Source: an uncultured Nesterenkonia sp. | Lineage (GTDB): Bacteria; Actinomycetota; Actinomycetes; Actinomycetales; Micrococcaceae | Assembly (NCBI GenBank): GCA_946222885.1 | Contig: CAMIAK010000006.1 | Location: 1 to 64,000 of the forward strand | Direction: 5' to 3' | DNA length: 64,000 nucleotides | Shown: one piece after another, positions 42,891 through 50,312 of the stretch | How the letters are laid out: each line of letters opens with the position of its first letter | How positions within the stretch are numbered: the stretch's first letter is position 1 | Position numbers and translations under genes: made by a program | The notes under the pieces: generated by a model | What the model saw: only the letters and a program-made list of their open reading frames with translations | What the model was told of the DNA's origin: nothing | Database searches by the model: none

Positions 42891-42945
42891 AGAAAGCGCT
42901 TTCTCGCGTGGTGACGATACTATGATTCAGGTCACATGATGTCAA
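42891..42945 (-). promoter_or_regulatory. binding-protein promoter with LacI box and CRP-like site
   Basis: On the minus strand, -35 TTGACA (42940-42945), 17 bp, then -10 TAGTAT (42917-42922). AGAAAGCGCTTTCT (42891-42904) is a perfect LacI-type palindrome just after the expected start point. TGTGA-N6-TCATA (42921-42936) fills the spacer. The layout copies the promoter at 37388-37459. Confidence 0.8.
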
Positions 42946-42967
42946 TCCCGAAGAAGGATGTCGGCTT

Positions 42968-44017
42968 TCAGGCCAGGTATCCGCTGACCGGAGAGGTGGT
43001 CTCCTGCTTGGGCCCGGCGGTGGAGGCCCGGACCTCGAGGCGGGGTTGGAAGACCATGTCGTGCCCGGGCTCCTCGCCCTTCAGCAGGGAGCGGAGGCGG
43101 TGCCACGCTTGGACGCCGAGCTCTTCGTGGGGGACAGATGCTGTGGTGAGGGCAGGGGCTATATAGCGCGCGAAGGGGATGTCGTCGAAACCTGCCACTG
43201 AAACATCGTCGGGGACGGAGAGTCCGTGTTCCTGCAGTCCCCCGAGCAGCCCGATGGCGACCAGGTCATTGAAGGCGAGCACGGCGGTGGCTTCGGTCCG
43301 GATCACCGCCTCGGCCGCACCAAAGCCATGTTGGCTGGTCGCTCCCACGGGGATCCGCAGAACCTCCAGGTCGGTATGTGCGGCGGCGAAGTCGTCCAAT
43401 CCCTGGAGGCGATACTGGTTCGAGACGCTCTGCGCGGGACCCTGCGCGTAGACGATGCGCCGGTGACCCAGGTCGTACAGGTGGTTGAGCAGCGACTCGA
43501 TGCCGGCGCGATAATCCACGGTCAGAGAAGGTGCTGTCCCATGAGCGGAGCGGTTGATCAGGACCACAGGGTCGAGCTTCGAGGCGAGCTCGGCCAGCTG
43601 TTCGGGAGCCATGCGTGGTGCGCAGAGCACCAGCGCGTCGCAGCGACGCCGGATGTCCTGGGCGAGATGGGGTTCCTCGAGAGCGGATTCCGCGGTGTCT
43701 CCGATGAGAACCCGGTAGCCGTCCTGGTTGGCCGTGGCGCTCAGCCCGGAGAGCATCGCCTGGAAGGCGGGGTTGCGGAGATCGGGGGTCACGAAGGCGA
43801 CGGCCTGGGTCTGGCCCAGTGCAAGGCTGCGTGCGGTGTAGCTCGGGGCATAGCTGAGTTCGGCCGCCACCCGTCGGACCCGTTCGGCGACGTCATCGGC
43901 GCCCACGAACCGGTTGTTCATCACGCGGGAGACCGTGGCGGGGGAGACCCCGGCCTCCTTGGCCACGTGAGCAATGGTGGCTGCCCTTTTGGAGCGGCCG
44001 TTCTTCTTCGAGGACAC
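42968..44017 (-). CDS. LacI family transcriptional regulator of the rhamnose/uronate island
   Basis: This 349-residue LacI regulator has the N-terminal helix-turn-helix and hinge ('IAHVAKEAGVSPATVSRVMN', about 15-34) and a type-I periplasmic-binding-like sensor ('FNDLVAIGLLGGLQEHGLSV', 'VAGFDDIPFARYIAPALTT'). The start is GTG 44017 with a poor ribosome site. It is the last gene of the aldarate operon, whose promoter carries its predicted operator, so it should be autoregulated. All GAAAGCGCTTTC boxes I found lie within 10 kb of it. Confidence 0.9.
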   Translation of the reverse strand: MSSKKNGRSKRAATIAHVAKEAGVSPATVSRVMNNRFVGADDVAERVRRVAAELSYAPSYTARSLALGQTQAVAFVTPDLRNPAFQAMLSGLSATANQDGYRVLIGDTAESALEEPHLAQDIRRRCDALVLCAPRMAPEQLAELASKLDPVVLINRSAHGTAPSLTVDYRAGIESLLNHLYDLGHRRIVYAQGPAQSVSNQYRLQGLDDFAAAHTDLEVLRIPVGATSQHGFGAAEAVIRTEATAVLAFNDLVAIGLLGGLQEHGLSVPDDVSVAGFDDIPFARYIAPALTTASVPHEELGVQAWHRLRSLLKGEEPGHDMVFQPRLEVRASTAGPKQETTSPVSGYLA

Positions 44018-44060
44018 TCTTAGGATGCTACCTCAGCAGGAGGAGCGTGCTGGGGGCGGG

Positions 44061-45137
44061 TCAGGCGAAGGTGAGTCCCAGCCCGAGGGCCGGTTCCAGC
44101 CGCAGCTCCCCGCGGCCCATCCTCACCGGGGAAGGCTGGGTGAGGAAGCCGAGGGCATGGAGGTCTGCGTCTTCCACGTCTTCGACCCATGCCTGTTCCT
44201 GCAGCGTGGCGGCGATCTGTCCGGAGAGGTCCGGCAACAGGTGAGGAGCAAGCCGCAGTCCCTTGGTGCGGACCAGTTCGGCGATGCGGAGAAAAGGCGT
44301 GAGGCCGCCCACCCGGACGATGTTCGGCTGCAGGATCTGCGCCCCTCCCGCTGCGACGATCTCGCGGAAGCGATGAAGGGTGTGGAAGTTCTCCCCGGCG
44401 GCGATGGGCACTCTGGGTCCTGTCTGGCTGATGCGGCGGGCGAGTTCGACATAGCCGAGGGTATCGTCGGCCCGCAGGGGCTCTTCGATCCATTCCAGGT
44501 CGTAGTCGGCGAGGGCCGCCACGGCCCGTTCGGCGGCCTCCAGGCTCCAGCGCTGATTGGCATCGATCATGAGGGCCCGGTCGGGGCCGATGATCTCCCG
44601 TGCGAGCTGGACGCGCTCCACGTCCCGCTCGAGCTGGGCCGAACCCACCTTCATCTTGACGGCAGTATGACCCGCCGCCACCCAGCGGTGGAGCTGCTCT
44701 CCGAGCTCCTCCAGGCTGTAGTGGAGATTCACTCCGGAGCCGTAGGTCCGAAGGGTCTGGTGCCGACGGCCGAGCAGTTCGGTCACGCCGGTGCCGGCTT
44801 TGCGCGCTCGCAGGTCCCAGAGGGCCAGGTCCACCCCGGCCATGGCGATGGTGGTGAGCCCTCCGCCGCCTGCCTCATGCAGATGCGCCCACAGAGGATC
44901 CCAGAGCTGGTGCGGATCAGTGCTCCGGCTGGTGATGAAGGGGGCGATGTCATGGTCCAGGAGGGCCTGGACGGCCTCCGGGCCGATGGTGGGGGTCCAG
45001 CTGAACCCGACGCCGGTCTCGCCCTCGGCGTCGGTCACCTCCACGACGATGACATGCATCTGTGGTGCCTCAGGCACCCACGGGCGTTCCATCTCCCTGG
45101 TCAGGCGGCGGGTCCGGAGCCGGACGATGGTGCTCAT
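44061..45137 (-). CDS. enolase-superfamily acid-sugar dehydratase (mandelate racemase type)
   Basis: This 358-residue enolase-superfamily member has the catalytic set KxK in 'VKMKVG' (about 163-168), metal ligands in 'MIDANQRW', 'WIEEPL' and 'IAAGENFH', and the His in 'RLAPHLLPDL'. It dehydrates an aldonate or aldarate to a 2-keto-3-deoxy acid. With the DapA-family dehydratase next to it, a galactarate- or glucarate-like substrate is plausible; rhamnonate is an alternative. It overlaps the preceding gene by 4 bp. Confidence 0.82.
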   Translation of the reverse strand: MSTIVRLRTRRLTREMERPWVPEAPQMHVIVVEVTDAEGETGVGFSWTPTIGPEAVQALLDHDIAPFITSRSTDPHQLWDPLWAHLHEAGGGGLTTIAMAGVDLALWDLRARKAGTGVTELLGRRHQTLRTYGSGVNLHYSLEELGEQLHRWVAAGHTAVKMKVGSAQLERDVERVQLAREIIGPDRALMIDANQRWSLEAAERAVAALADYDLEWIEEPLRADDTLGYVELARRISQTGPRVPIAAGENFHTLHRFREIVAAGGAQILQPNIVRVGGLTPFLRIAELVRTKGLRLAPHLLPDLSGQIAATLQEQAWVEDVEDADLHALGFLTQPSPVRMGRGELRLEPALGLGLTFA

Positions 45138-46084
45138 GCGGACACTTTCCGGGTCAGCTCCAAGCCATGGTCCAACAGTTCCTGGAGGCGGGCGAGGTGC
45201 TCCTCCCCGGGGTCGGTGAGGGGCGGCCGCACGCCTCCGACCGCATGGCCCCGGAGTCGGTTCCCTGCTTTGATCAGGCTGACGGCATAGCCGGGGGTGG
45301 TGTCGCGCAGCCTCACCAGGGGCAGGTAGAACTCTGTGAGCAGCCGGTCGATGGTCGCCTTGTCGCCTGCGCGGTAGGCGCGGTAGAAGGCCACTGCGAT
45401 CTCCGGCTCGGCAGCGAACACCGCCGAGGAATAGAGCGGGATGCCGATGGCCCTATAGGCGGCCTGCGAGGCTTCGGCGGTGAGCAGTCCGTTGAAGAAG
45501 AGCACGTCCGGCCGTGCCGCCCTGGCCGCGAGCACGATCTGCTGTGCCAGGGCCACATCGCCCACGCCGTCCTTCAGCCCGACCACAGTGGGGTGGTTCT
45601 TCAGCAGGTGGGTCACTGAGGCGGCAGTGAACTGAGCATTGGCGCGGTGATAGAGGATGATCGGCAGCTCGGTGGCAGCCACGACGGTCTCAACGTAGCG
45701 GATCAGTCCTTGCTGGGAGCCGCCGACCAGATAAGGGGGCAGAAGGAGGAGCCCGTCGGCACCGGCATCCTCAAGCTGCTGCGCTGCTTCCGCCGCTTGG
45801 GCCACGGGGCCTCCCACGCCTGCGATCACGGGGACCGCTCCGGCGACGACGTCAGCGGTCTCCCGCACGACATGGAGGGACTCCTGGTGGCTCAGCGCGT
45901 GGAACTCGCCGGTGCCGCAGGCAGGAAAGATTCCGCCGGGCCCCGCAGCGAGTCCGCGTGCGACGTGAGCGCGCAGCAGCTCTGTGTTGACCTGCCCGGT
46001 CTCCGGCCCCTCGGTCCGGAAAGGGGTGACGGGGAAGAAGAGGGGCCCGTCGTCGAAGGTGATGGTGGTGTGCTGCGGCCTCAC
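45134..46084 (-). CDS. DapA-family dehydratase, probable 5-dehydro-4-deoxyglucarate dehydratase
   Basis: This 316-residue (beta/alpha)8 Schiff-base enzyme has 'GIFPACGTGEFHALSHQE' (about 51-68), which replaces the GTTGE of DapA with the CGTGEF seen in 5-dehydro-4-deoxyglucarate dehydratases. Tyr in 'IILYHRANAQF' and the Schiff-base Lys in 'VVGLKDGVGD' (about 171) complete the site. It would decarboxylate and dehydrate the keto-deoxy-aldarate to 2-oxoglutarate semialdehyde. Start GTG 46084, 4-bp overlap with the epimerase gene. Confidence 0.82.
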   Translation of the reverse strand: MRPQHTTITFDDGPLFFPVTPFRTEGPETGQVNTELLRAHVARGLAAGPGGIFPACGTGEFHALSHQESLHVVRETADVVAGAVPVIAGVGGPVAQAAEAAQQLEDAGADGLLLLPPYLVGGSQQGLIRYVETVVAATELPIILYHRANAQFTAASVTHLLKNHPTVVGLKDGVGDVALAQQIVLAARAARPDVLFFNGLLTAEASQAAYRAIGIPLYSSAVFAAEPEIAVAFYRAYRAGDKATIDRLLTEFYLPLVRLRDTTPGYAVSLIKAGNRLRGHAVGGVRPPLTDPGEEHLARLQELLDHGLELTRKVSA

Positions 46085-46998
46085 GCTGTGGTCCTTTCCG
46101 TAGTGGTGACGCCCAAGCGTGCAAGGGCTTCTGCGTTGAGCTGGTCCCGCCAGCTGCGCGTGGGCTCCCAGTTCAGGTCATGGCGGGCAGCATCGATGCT
46201 GAAGAGGGAAGCCTGTCCGTCGAGCCCTTCAGCCAGATCGGCGATCTCCGGAAGGTGTTCCGCCAGCAGCTCGGAGGGGGGACGGACGCTCAGGGAATCC
46301 GCTGCGGAGACGAAGTAGCAGGCGCCGGAGGGAGAGTCCTCGGTGGTGAGCCACGTGTGTACGAAGTCGGAGGCGTCGCGCGCGTCCACGTAGTTGAAGA
46401 GGGACACAGCGGCGAGGGCTGGGTCAGCGAGGCGATCCTCGACCGTATGGCCCTGTTGGGTCGGGAGGCCTTCCCATTCCTCAGGTGCGATGACGTAGCA
46501 AGGGCGGAATGCTGCCAGCCTGACGCCTGGGCTGTTGAGGGCGAAGGTCGTCACCATCTTCTCCAGGACGACTTTGGAGAGAGCATAGGCATGGGCGGGC
46601 TCAGGGATGAGCTGTTCGTCCAAGGGGAGCCTGCCGGGGTTCCACCCTGGTCGCCCATAGCCGAGCACCGTAGGACTGGATGCGACGAGGATGCGAGTGA
46701 CCCCGGCGTTGATCGCGGCTTCCATCACGGTGAAGCCCATTCCTGTGTTGACTTCGAAGATGGTGCGTTCCGGGGCGCTGAAGGGGACGGCGATGGCCGC
46801 CAGGTGAACCAGCGCGTCGGGGCGCAAGGTTTCGAAGGTCTCTGCGGCCTGGGCGGCATCGGTGAGGTCAGCGGCGATCTCGTGCAGCTGCCCGGAAGTG
46901 GTCCGGTCGATGGAGCTGACCTGGTGCCCCGTGGCCCGCAGTCCCTCGACGACGCTGCGGCCCAGCCGTCCTGACCCCCCTGTCACTGCTACGTGCAT
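46081..46998 (-). CDS. NAD-dependent epimerase/dehydratase family, candidate uronate dehydrogenase
   Basis: This 305-residue extended SDR begins 'VAVTGGSGRLGRSVVEGLRATG' and has 'LVHLAAIAVPF', a Ser pair in 'ILVASSPTVLGYG' and the catalytic Tyr/Lys in 'YALSKVVLEKMV'. First in an operon with a dehydratase and a keto-deoxy-glucarate dehydratase, it may oxidise a uronic acid to the aldarate lactone, like Udh. Udh proteins are usually shorter, about 265 residues, so a sugar epimerase remains possible. ATG 46998 with AAGGAG 8 nt upstream. Confidence 0.72.
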   Translation of the reverse strand: MHVAVTGGSGRLGRSVVEGLRATGHQVSSIDRTTSGQLHEIAADLTDAAQAAETFETLRPDALVHLAAIAVPFSAPERTIFEVNTGMGFTVMEAAINAGVTRILVASSPTVLGYGRPGWNPGRLPLDEQLIPEPAHAYALSKVVLEKMVTTFALNSPGVRLAAFRPCYVIAPEEWEGLPTQQGHTVEDRLADPALAAVSLFNYVDARDASDFVHTWLTTEDSPSGACYFVSAADSLSVRPPSELLAEHLPEIADLAEGLDGQASLFSIDAARHDLNWEPTRSWRDQLNAEALARLGVTTTERTTA

Positions 46999-47052
46999 GT
47001 CTGTCTTCTCCTTGATTGCGGCATGGGAAGAGGCAGGCGGACGCCTTCCCCA

Positions 47053-47100
47053 TGAAAGCGCTTTCTTGTCACCTTAGCTGGTGATCTGCGCCTCACTCAA
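47053..47100 (-). promoter_or_regulatory. aldarate/lacI operon promoter with LacI box
   Basis: On the minus strand, -35 TTGAGT (47095-47100), an 18-bp spacer and -10 TAAGGT (47071-47076), then TGAAAGCGCTTTCT (47053-47066) at the start point. This predicts autoregulation of the LacI gene at the operon's end. Confidence 0.72.
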
Positions 47101-47131
47101 CTGCAGGCTTCTGGAGTGCTGGTGTGCGGAC

Positions 47132-47155
47132 AGAAAGCGCTTTCTGGCCTACGCT
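47132..47155 (+). promoter_or_regulatory. LacI box and -10 of the M24-like gene
   Basis: AGAAAGCGCTTTCT (47132-47145) is followed by a -10 TACGCT (47150-47155), six bases before GTG 47162. The box would sit between -35 and -10 of a leaderless promoter. No clear -35 is visible. Confidence 0.62.
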
Positions 47156-47161
47156 GGAGGC

Positions 47162-48238
47162 GTGAAGACACAACAGAGCTCCTCCGATGACCACTCCGCC
47201 AAGCGGCGCCGAGTTCTGCGGTTGTTGGCCGCAGATGACCAGGGCCTCTGGCTGAGCAGCCCCGCCTCTGTCTCCTGGTACCTGGAAGGGGCGCGCATCC
47301 ATACGTCTCTCGTCGGGCCGCCCATCGCAGCAGTGTTGGTTCGGAGAGAGGGGGACGTGGTGGTGACGTTCAACAGCGAGGCTGAGCGCCTCGCCCTTGA
47401 GGAGCTGCCTGGCGGGGCCGAGGTTCGGCAGGTTCCGTGGCATCTCCCGTTGGAGTCAGCGGTCGAGGGGATGAGCGGCATCCGCAGGGAGGGGGAGTTG
47501 GAGGCGGAGCTGCGTGCTGCGCGGGCGCCCCTGCTGCCCGCTGAGCTGTCGCGCTTCGAGGCATTGTGCAGAGACGCCTCTGAAGTTCTCACTCGAGTGC
47601 TCAGTTCCTTCCACCCCCGGATGTCCGAGCGGGAACTCGGGGCCGCGGCGGCAGCGGAGGTTCTTCGCTGCGGGGCAGACCCCGTGGTGACCATGGTGGC
47701 GGGTGAGCAGAGGTTGGTCCATAGGCATCCCCTGGTCACAGATGGGCCAGTAGGAGCACGGGCCATGGTGGTCCTCTGTGCCAGAAGGCACGGCATGATC
47801 GCGAATCTCACCCGTTGGGTTCGGGTGGGCCCAGCATCCAAGGAGGAGAGGGCTGCGGAGCTCGGAATTCTCCAGGTGGAGGCCGAATATTTCGCCGCAA
47901 CCCGCCCCGGAGCCACTTTGGGCGAAGTGCTGGAGCGGGGGTCAGTCGCCTATGCCCACCAGGGCTTCTCGGCGGATGAGTGGCAGAACCATCATCAGGG
48001 GGGCGCGGCCGGCTATGCCGGCCGCGATCCGCGTGCGGTGCCGGCTGCTGCCGATCGTGTCCATGACGGGCAGGTCTTCGCGTGGAACCCTTCCGCGCGT
48101 ACGGCGTCCGGACTCAGCCAGAAGGTGGAGGACACGGTCCTGCTTGCGGGAGGCGCGATACGCCCGCTGACCGTGGATCCAGCCTGGCCTACCGTCAGTG
48201 TGCAGGGCCTTGAGCGTCCGGTGGTCTTGGAAGTCTGA
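47162..48238 (+). CDS. M24 (creatinase/prolidase) fold protein with degenerate metal site
   Basis: This 358-residue 'pita-bread' protein has a creatinase-like N-terminal domain and a C-terminal M24 domain. In metallopeptidases the ligands are Asp, Asp, His, Glu, Glu. Here the matching stretches read 'VVLCARRHG' (Asp to Cys, about 205), 'IANLTRWVRVG' (Asp to Asn, about 214), 'HHQGGAAGYAGRD' (His kept), 'FAWNPSART' (Glu to Asn) and 'KVEDTVLL' (Glu kept). It probably does not bind two metals and may act like creatinase, or not as an enzyme. Leaderless GTG start is inferred. A LacI box puts it in the sugar regulon. Confidence 0.72.
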   Translation: MKTQQSSSDDHSAKRRRVLRLLAADDQGLWLSSPASVSWYLEGARIHTSLVGPPIAAVLVRREGDVVVTFNSEAERLALEELPGGAEVRQVPWHLPLESAVEGMSGIRREGELEAELRAARAPLLPAELSRFEALCRDASEVLTRVLSSFHPRMSERELGAAAAAEVLRCGADPVVTMVAGEQRLVHRHPLVTDGPVGARAMVVLCARRHGMIANLTRWVRVGPASKEERAAELGILQVEAEYFAATRPGATLGEVLERGSVAYAHQGFSADEWQNHHQGGAAGYAGRDPRAVPAAADRVHDGQVFAWNPSARTASGLSQKVEDTVLLAGGAIRPLTVDPAWPTVSVQGLERPVVLEV

Positions 48239-48268
48239 CTGTGCTGGGCGCCGCCCGACGGCCGACCC

Positions 48269-48985
48269 CTACTCGCCTTCGGAGATGAACAGCCGCGTCA
48301 GGTGCTGCTCGGTGGCCTGGCGGGCGGCGAAGGTGTCCTGCCGGCGCAGGGCCTGCAGGATGAGGAGGTGCTCCTCCAGGGTCCGCTCCGCGCTGGAGGG
48401 GTAGCCCTCCTGCCGCATGTAGTGGTCCCGCAGCGCATGGTTGACGGGCTGGCACACCAGGGTGAAGAACGGGTTGCCGCTCTCCTGCGCCAAGACCTCA
48501 TGGAACCCGATGTCCGCCTCCAGGAAGGCCGGCACATCAAGCGGGCCGGACTCGTCCAGCAGCTGCCGCCCCCTGCTGATCAGTTCCTCGAGCCGGTCCA
48601 GCATCTCAGGGGAGGGGGATTGGGCGGCCGCCGTCGAGATCTGGACCTCCAGGGCGAGGCGCAGCTCCAGCAGCTGGGGGAACGAGCCTCCGCTGATCTT
48701 CATCTGCACCCCGAGCTGCTCGGCGATGAGGCGTCCATCGAAGGCGGCGACCACCATTCCGCGTCCCGGCGCCACGGTCACCAGCCCGCGCTGAACCAGG
48801 TGGCGGGCCGCCTCGCGCACCACCGTCCGGCTGACCTGGAACCGTTCGGCGAGGCGGGCCTCGGTGGCCAGCTTGGTCCCGGGGACGGCGCCGGCGTCCA
48901 CGATCTCCTGCTGCAGCTGGTCGGCCACGGATTCGGACATCCGGCGCCTAGGCGTCGCAGCCGCAGTGTTCTGGTGATCAGACAT
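48269..48985 (-). CDS. GntR family regulator (FCD type) of the keto-deoxy-aldonate operon
   Basis: This 238-residue regulator has a winged helix ('EARLAERFQVSRTVVREAARHLVQRGLV') and an FCD domain with 'FLEADIGFHEVLAQESGNPFF' and 'EEHLLILQALRRQD'. ATG 48985 is chosen because -10 TACAAT (48992-48997, minus strand) ends 6 nt before it, giving a leaderless mRNA; ATG 49003 would lie upstream of that -10. It is divergent from the FAH/KGSADH operon. Confidence 0.83.
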   Translation of the reverse strand: MSDHQNTAAATPRRRMSESVADQLQQEIVDAGAVPGTKLATEARLAERFQVSRTVVREAARHLVQRGLVTVAPGRGMVVAAFDGRLIAEQLGVQMKISGGSFPQLLELRLALEVQISTAAAQSPSPEMLDRLEELISRGRQLLDESGPLDVPAFLEADIGFHEVLAQESGNPFFTLVCQPVNHALRDHYMRQEGYPSSAERTLEEHLLILQALRRQDTFAARQATEQHLTRLFISEGE

Positions 48986-48991
48986 GCATCG

Positions 48992-49073
48992 ATTGTATGA
49001 CAAAGAATCTCGGTGTTCCGTGGTGCTCGCTCAGTCTGTCCATTGACGCGCTAGTTTGTACGATGTTAGACAT
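48992..49073. promoter_or_regulatory. divergent promoters with two GT-N3-AC operators
   Basis: TTGTATGACAA (48993-49003) fits the FadR-subfamily consensus TNGTNNNACNA and overlaps the regulator's -10. ATGTTAGACAT (49063-49073) shares the GT-N3-AC core and overlaps the -10 (TTAGAC, 49066-49071) of the plus-strand promoter, whose -35 is TTGACG (49043-49048). Autorepression and repression by the divergent GntR protein are inferred. Confidence 0.62.
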
Positions 49074-49118
49074 GATGTAGAGCACAATTCATCACTTCAT
49101 CGACGGAAAGACGCCCCT

Positions 49119-50312
49119 ATGCCTGAACTTCATCACATCTTTGACCAGAGCTCGGCGCTGCCCCGGAAGCGTGCAGGGGTCTTCGTCGGTCGTCTGGAGG
49201 TGCCCGGCGTCGGCCCTCACCTGGTCGCCGTCGAGGGTCACGAGCTGGTCGACATCACTGCCGCCGGTCCCACGATGAGCGATCTGCTCGACGCCGAGGT
49301 CCCCGCCGCCGCGGTCCGGGAAGCCGCCGGCTCCAGCACCACCCGTTGGGATCTCGCCGAGGTCCTGGGTGCCACGCTCGAACAGGCAGCCGCCGACGCC
49401 GGCCCGCCCACCCGGCCCCTGCTGCTGGCGCCCTTCGACCTCTCCGCGCTGAAGGCGGCCGGGGTCACCTTCGCGAAGTCGATGGTGGAGCGCGTCATCG
49501 AGGAGCACGCCGAAGGTGACCCGAAGGCGGCCCGCGCCCTGCGCGAGAAGCTCGGCGGCAGCATCGAACAGGCCGTGGCCGTGACCCCGGGTTCGCCGGA
49601 GGCCGAGGAGATCAAGCAGCGGCTGATCCAGGAAGGCCTGTGGTCGCAGTATCTGGAAGTCGGCATCGGCCCGGACCCAGAGATCTTCACCAAGGCCCAG
49701 CCGCTCTCGGGCGTCGGTCTCGGAGCCCGGATCGGCGTGCTCGAACGGTCGGTCTGGAACAACCCGGAGCCCGAGGTGGTCCTGGCCTGCTCCTCCTCCG
49801 GCCGCGCCGTGGGCGCCACCCTGGGCAATGACGTCAACCTCCGTGACTTCGAGGGCCGAAGCGCGCTGCTGCTGACCGAGGCCAAGGACAACAACGCCTC
49901 CTGCTCCGCGGGCCCCTTCATCCGCCTCTTCGACGAGGGCTTCACCCTGGAGGACCTCCGCGACTCCGAGGTTCATCTGGAGATCCGCGGAGAGGACGGC
50001 TTCGTGCTCAACGCCGTCTCCAGCGTCAGCGAGATGAGCCGCACCTTCGAGGAGCTCATCGGCCACGCCTACGGCAGCCACCACCAGTACCCCGACGGCT
50101 TCGCGCTGTTCACCGGGACGATGTTCGCCCCCACCGAGGACCGGGATGTCGAGGGCGAAGGCTTCACCCATCACGAGGGCGACCATGTGCTCATCTCCTC
50201 CGAGGAGCTGGGGACCCTGGCCAACACCGTGACCACTGCGGAGGCCGCACCGGACTGGACCTTCGGGGCCCGAGCCCTGATGCGCAACCTCGCAGGACGG
50301 GGGCTGCTGTGA
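49119..50312 (+). CDS. FAH-family 2-keto-3-deoxy-aldonate dehydratase (XylX/AraD1 type)
   Basis: This 397-residue fumarylacetoacetase-fold protein is close in length to Caulobacter XylX. The metal site is in 'NNPEPEVVLACSSSG' and the conserved lysine stretch is 'TEAKDNNASCSAGPFIRLFD'. These enzymes convert 2-keto-3-deoxy-xylonate or -arabonate to 2-oxoglutarate semialdehyde, matching the dehydrogenase gene two positions downstream. ATG 49119 has GGAAAG 8 nt upstream; the earlier open frame crosses the promoter. The sugar (D-xylose, L-arabinose or another) is uncertain, since no aldonate dehydratase is adjacent. Confidence 0.82.
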   Translation: MPELHHIFDQSSALPRKRAGVFVGRLEVPGVGPHLVAVEGHELVDITAAGPTMSDLLDAEVPAAAVREAAGSSTTRWDLAEVLGATLEQAAADAGPPTRPLLLAPFDLSALKAAGVTFAKSMVERVIEEHAEGDPKAARALREKLGGSIEQAVAVTPGSPEAEEIKQRLIQEGLWSQYLEVGIGPDPEIFTKAQPLSGVGLGARIGVLERSVWNNPEPEVVLACSSSGRAVGATLGNDVNLRDFEGRSALLLTEAKDNNASCSAGPFIRLFDEGFTLEDLRDSEVHLEIRGEDGFVLNAVSSVSEMSRTFEELIGHAYGSHHQYPDGFALFTGTMFAPTEDRDVEGEGFTHHEGDHVLISSEELGTLANTVTTAEAAPDWTFGARALMRNLAGRGLL

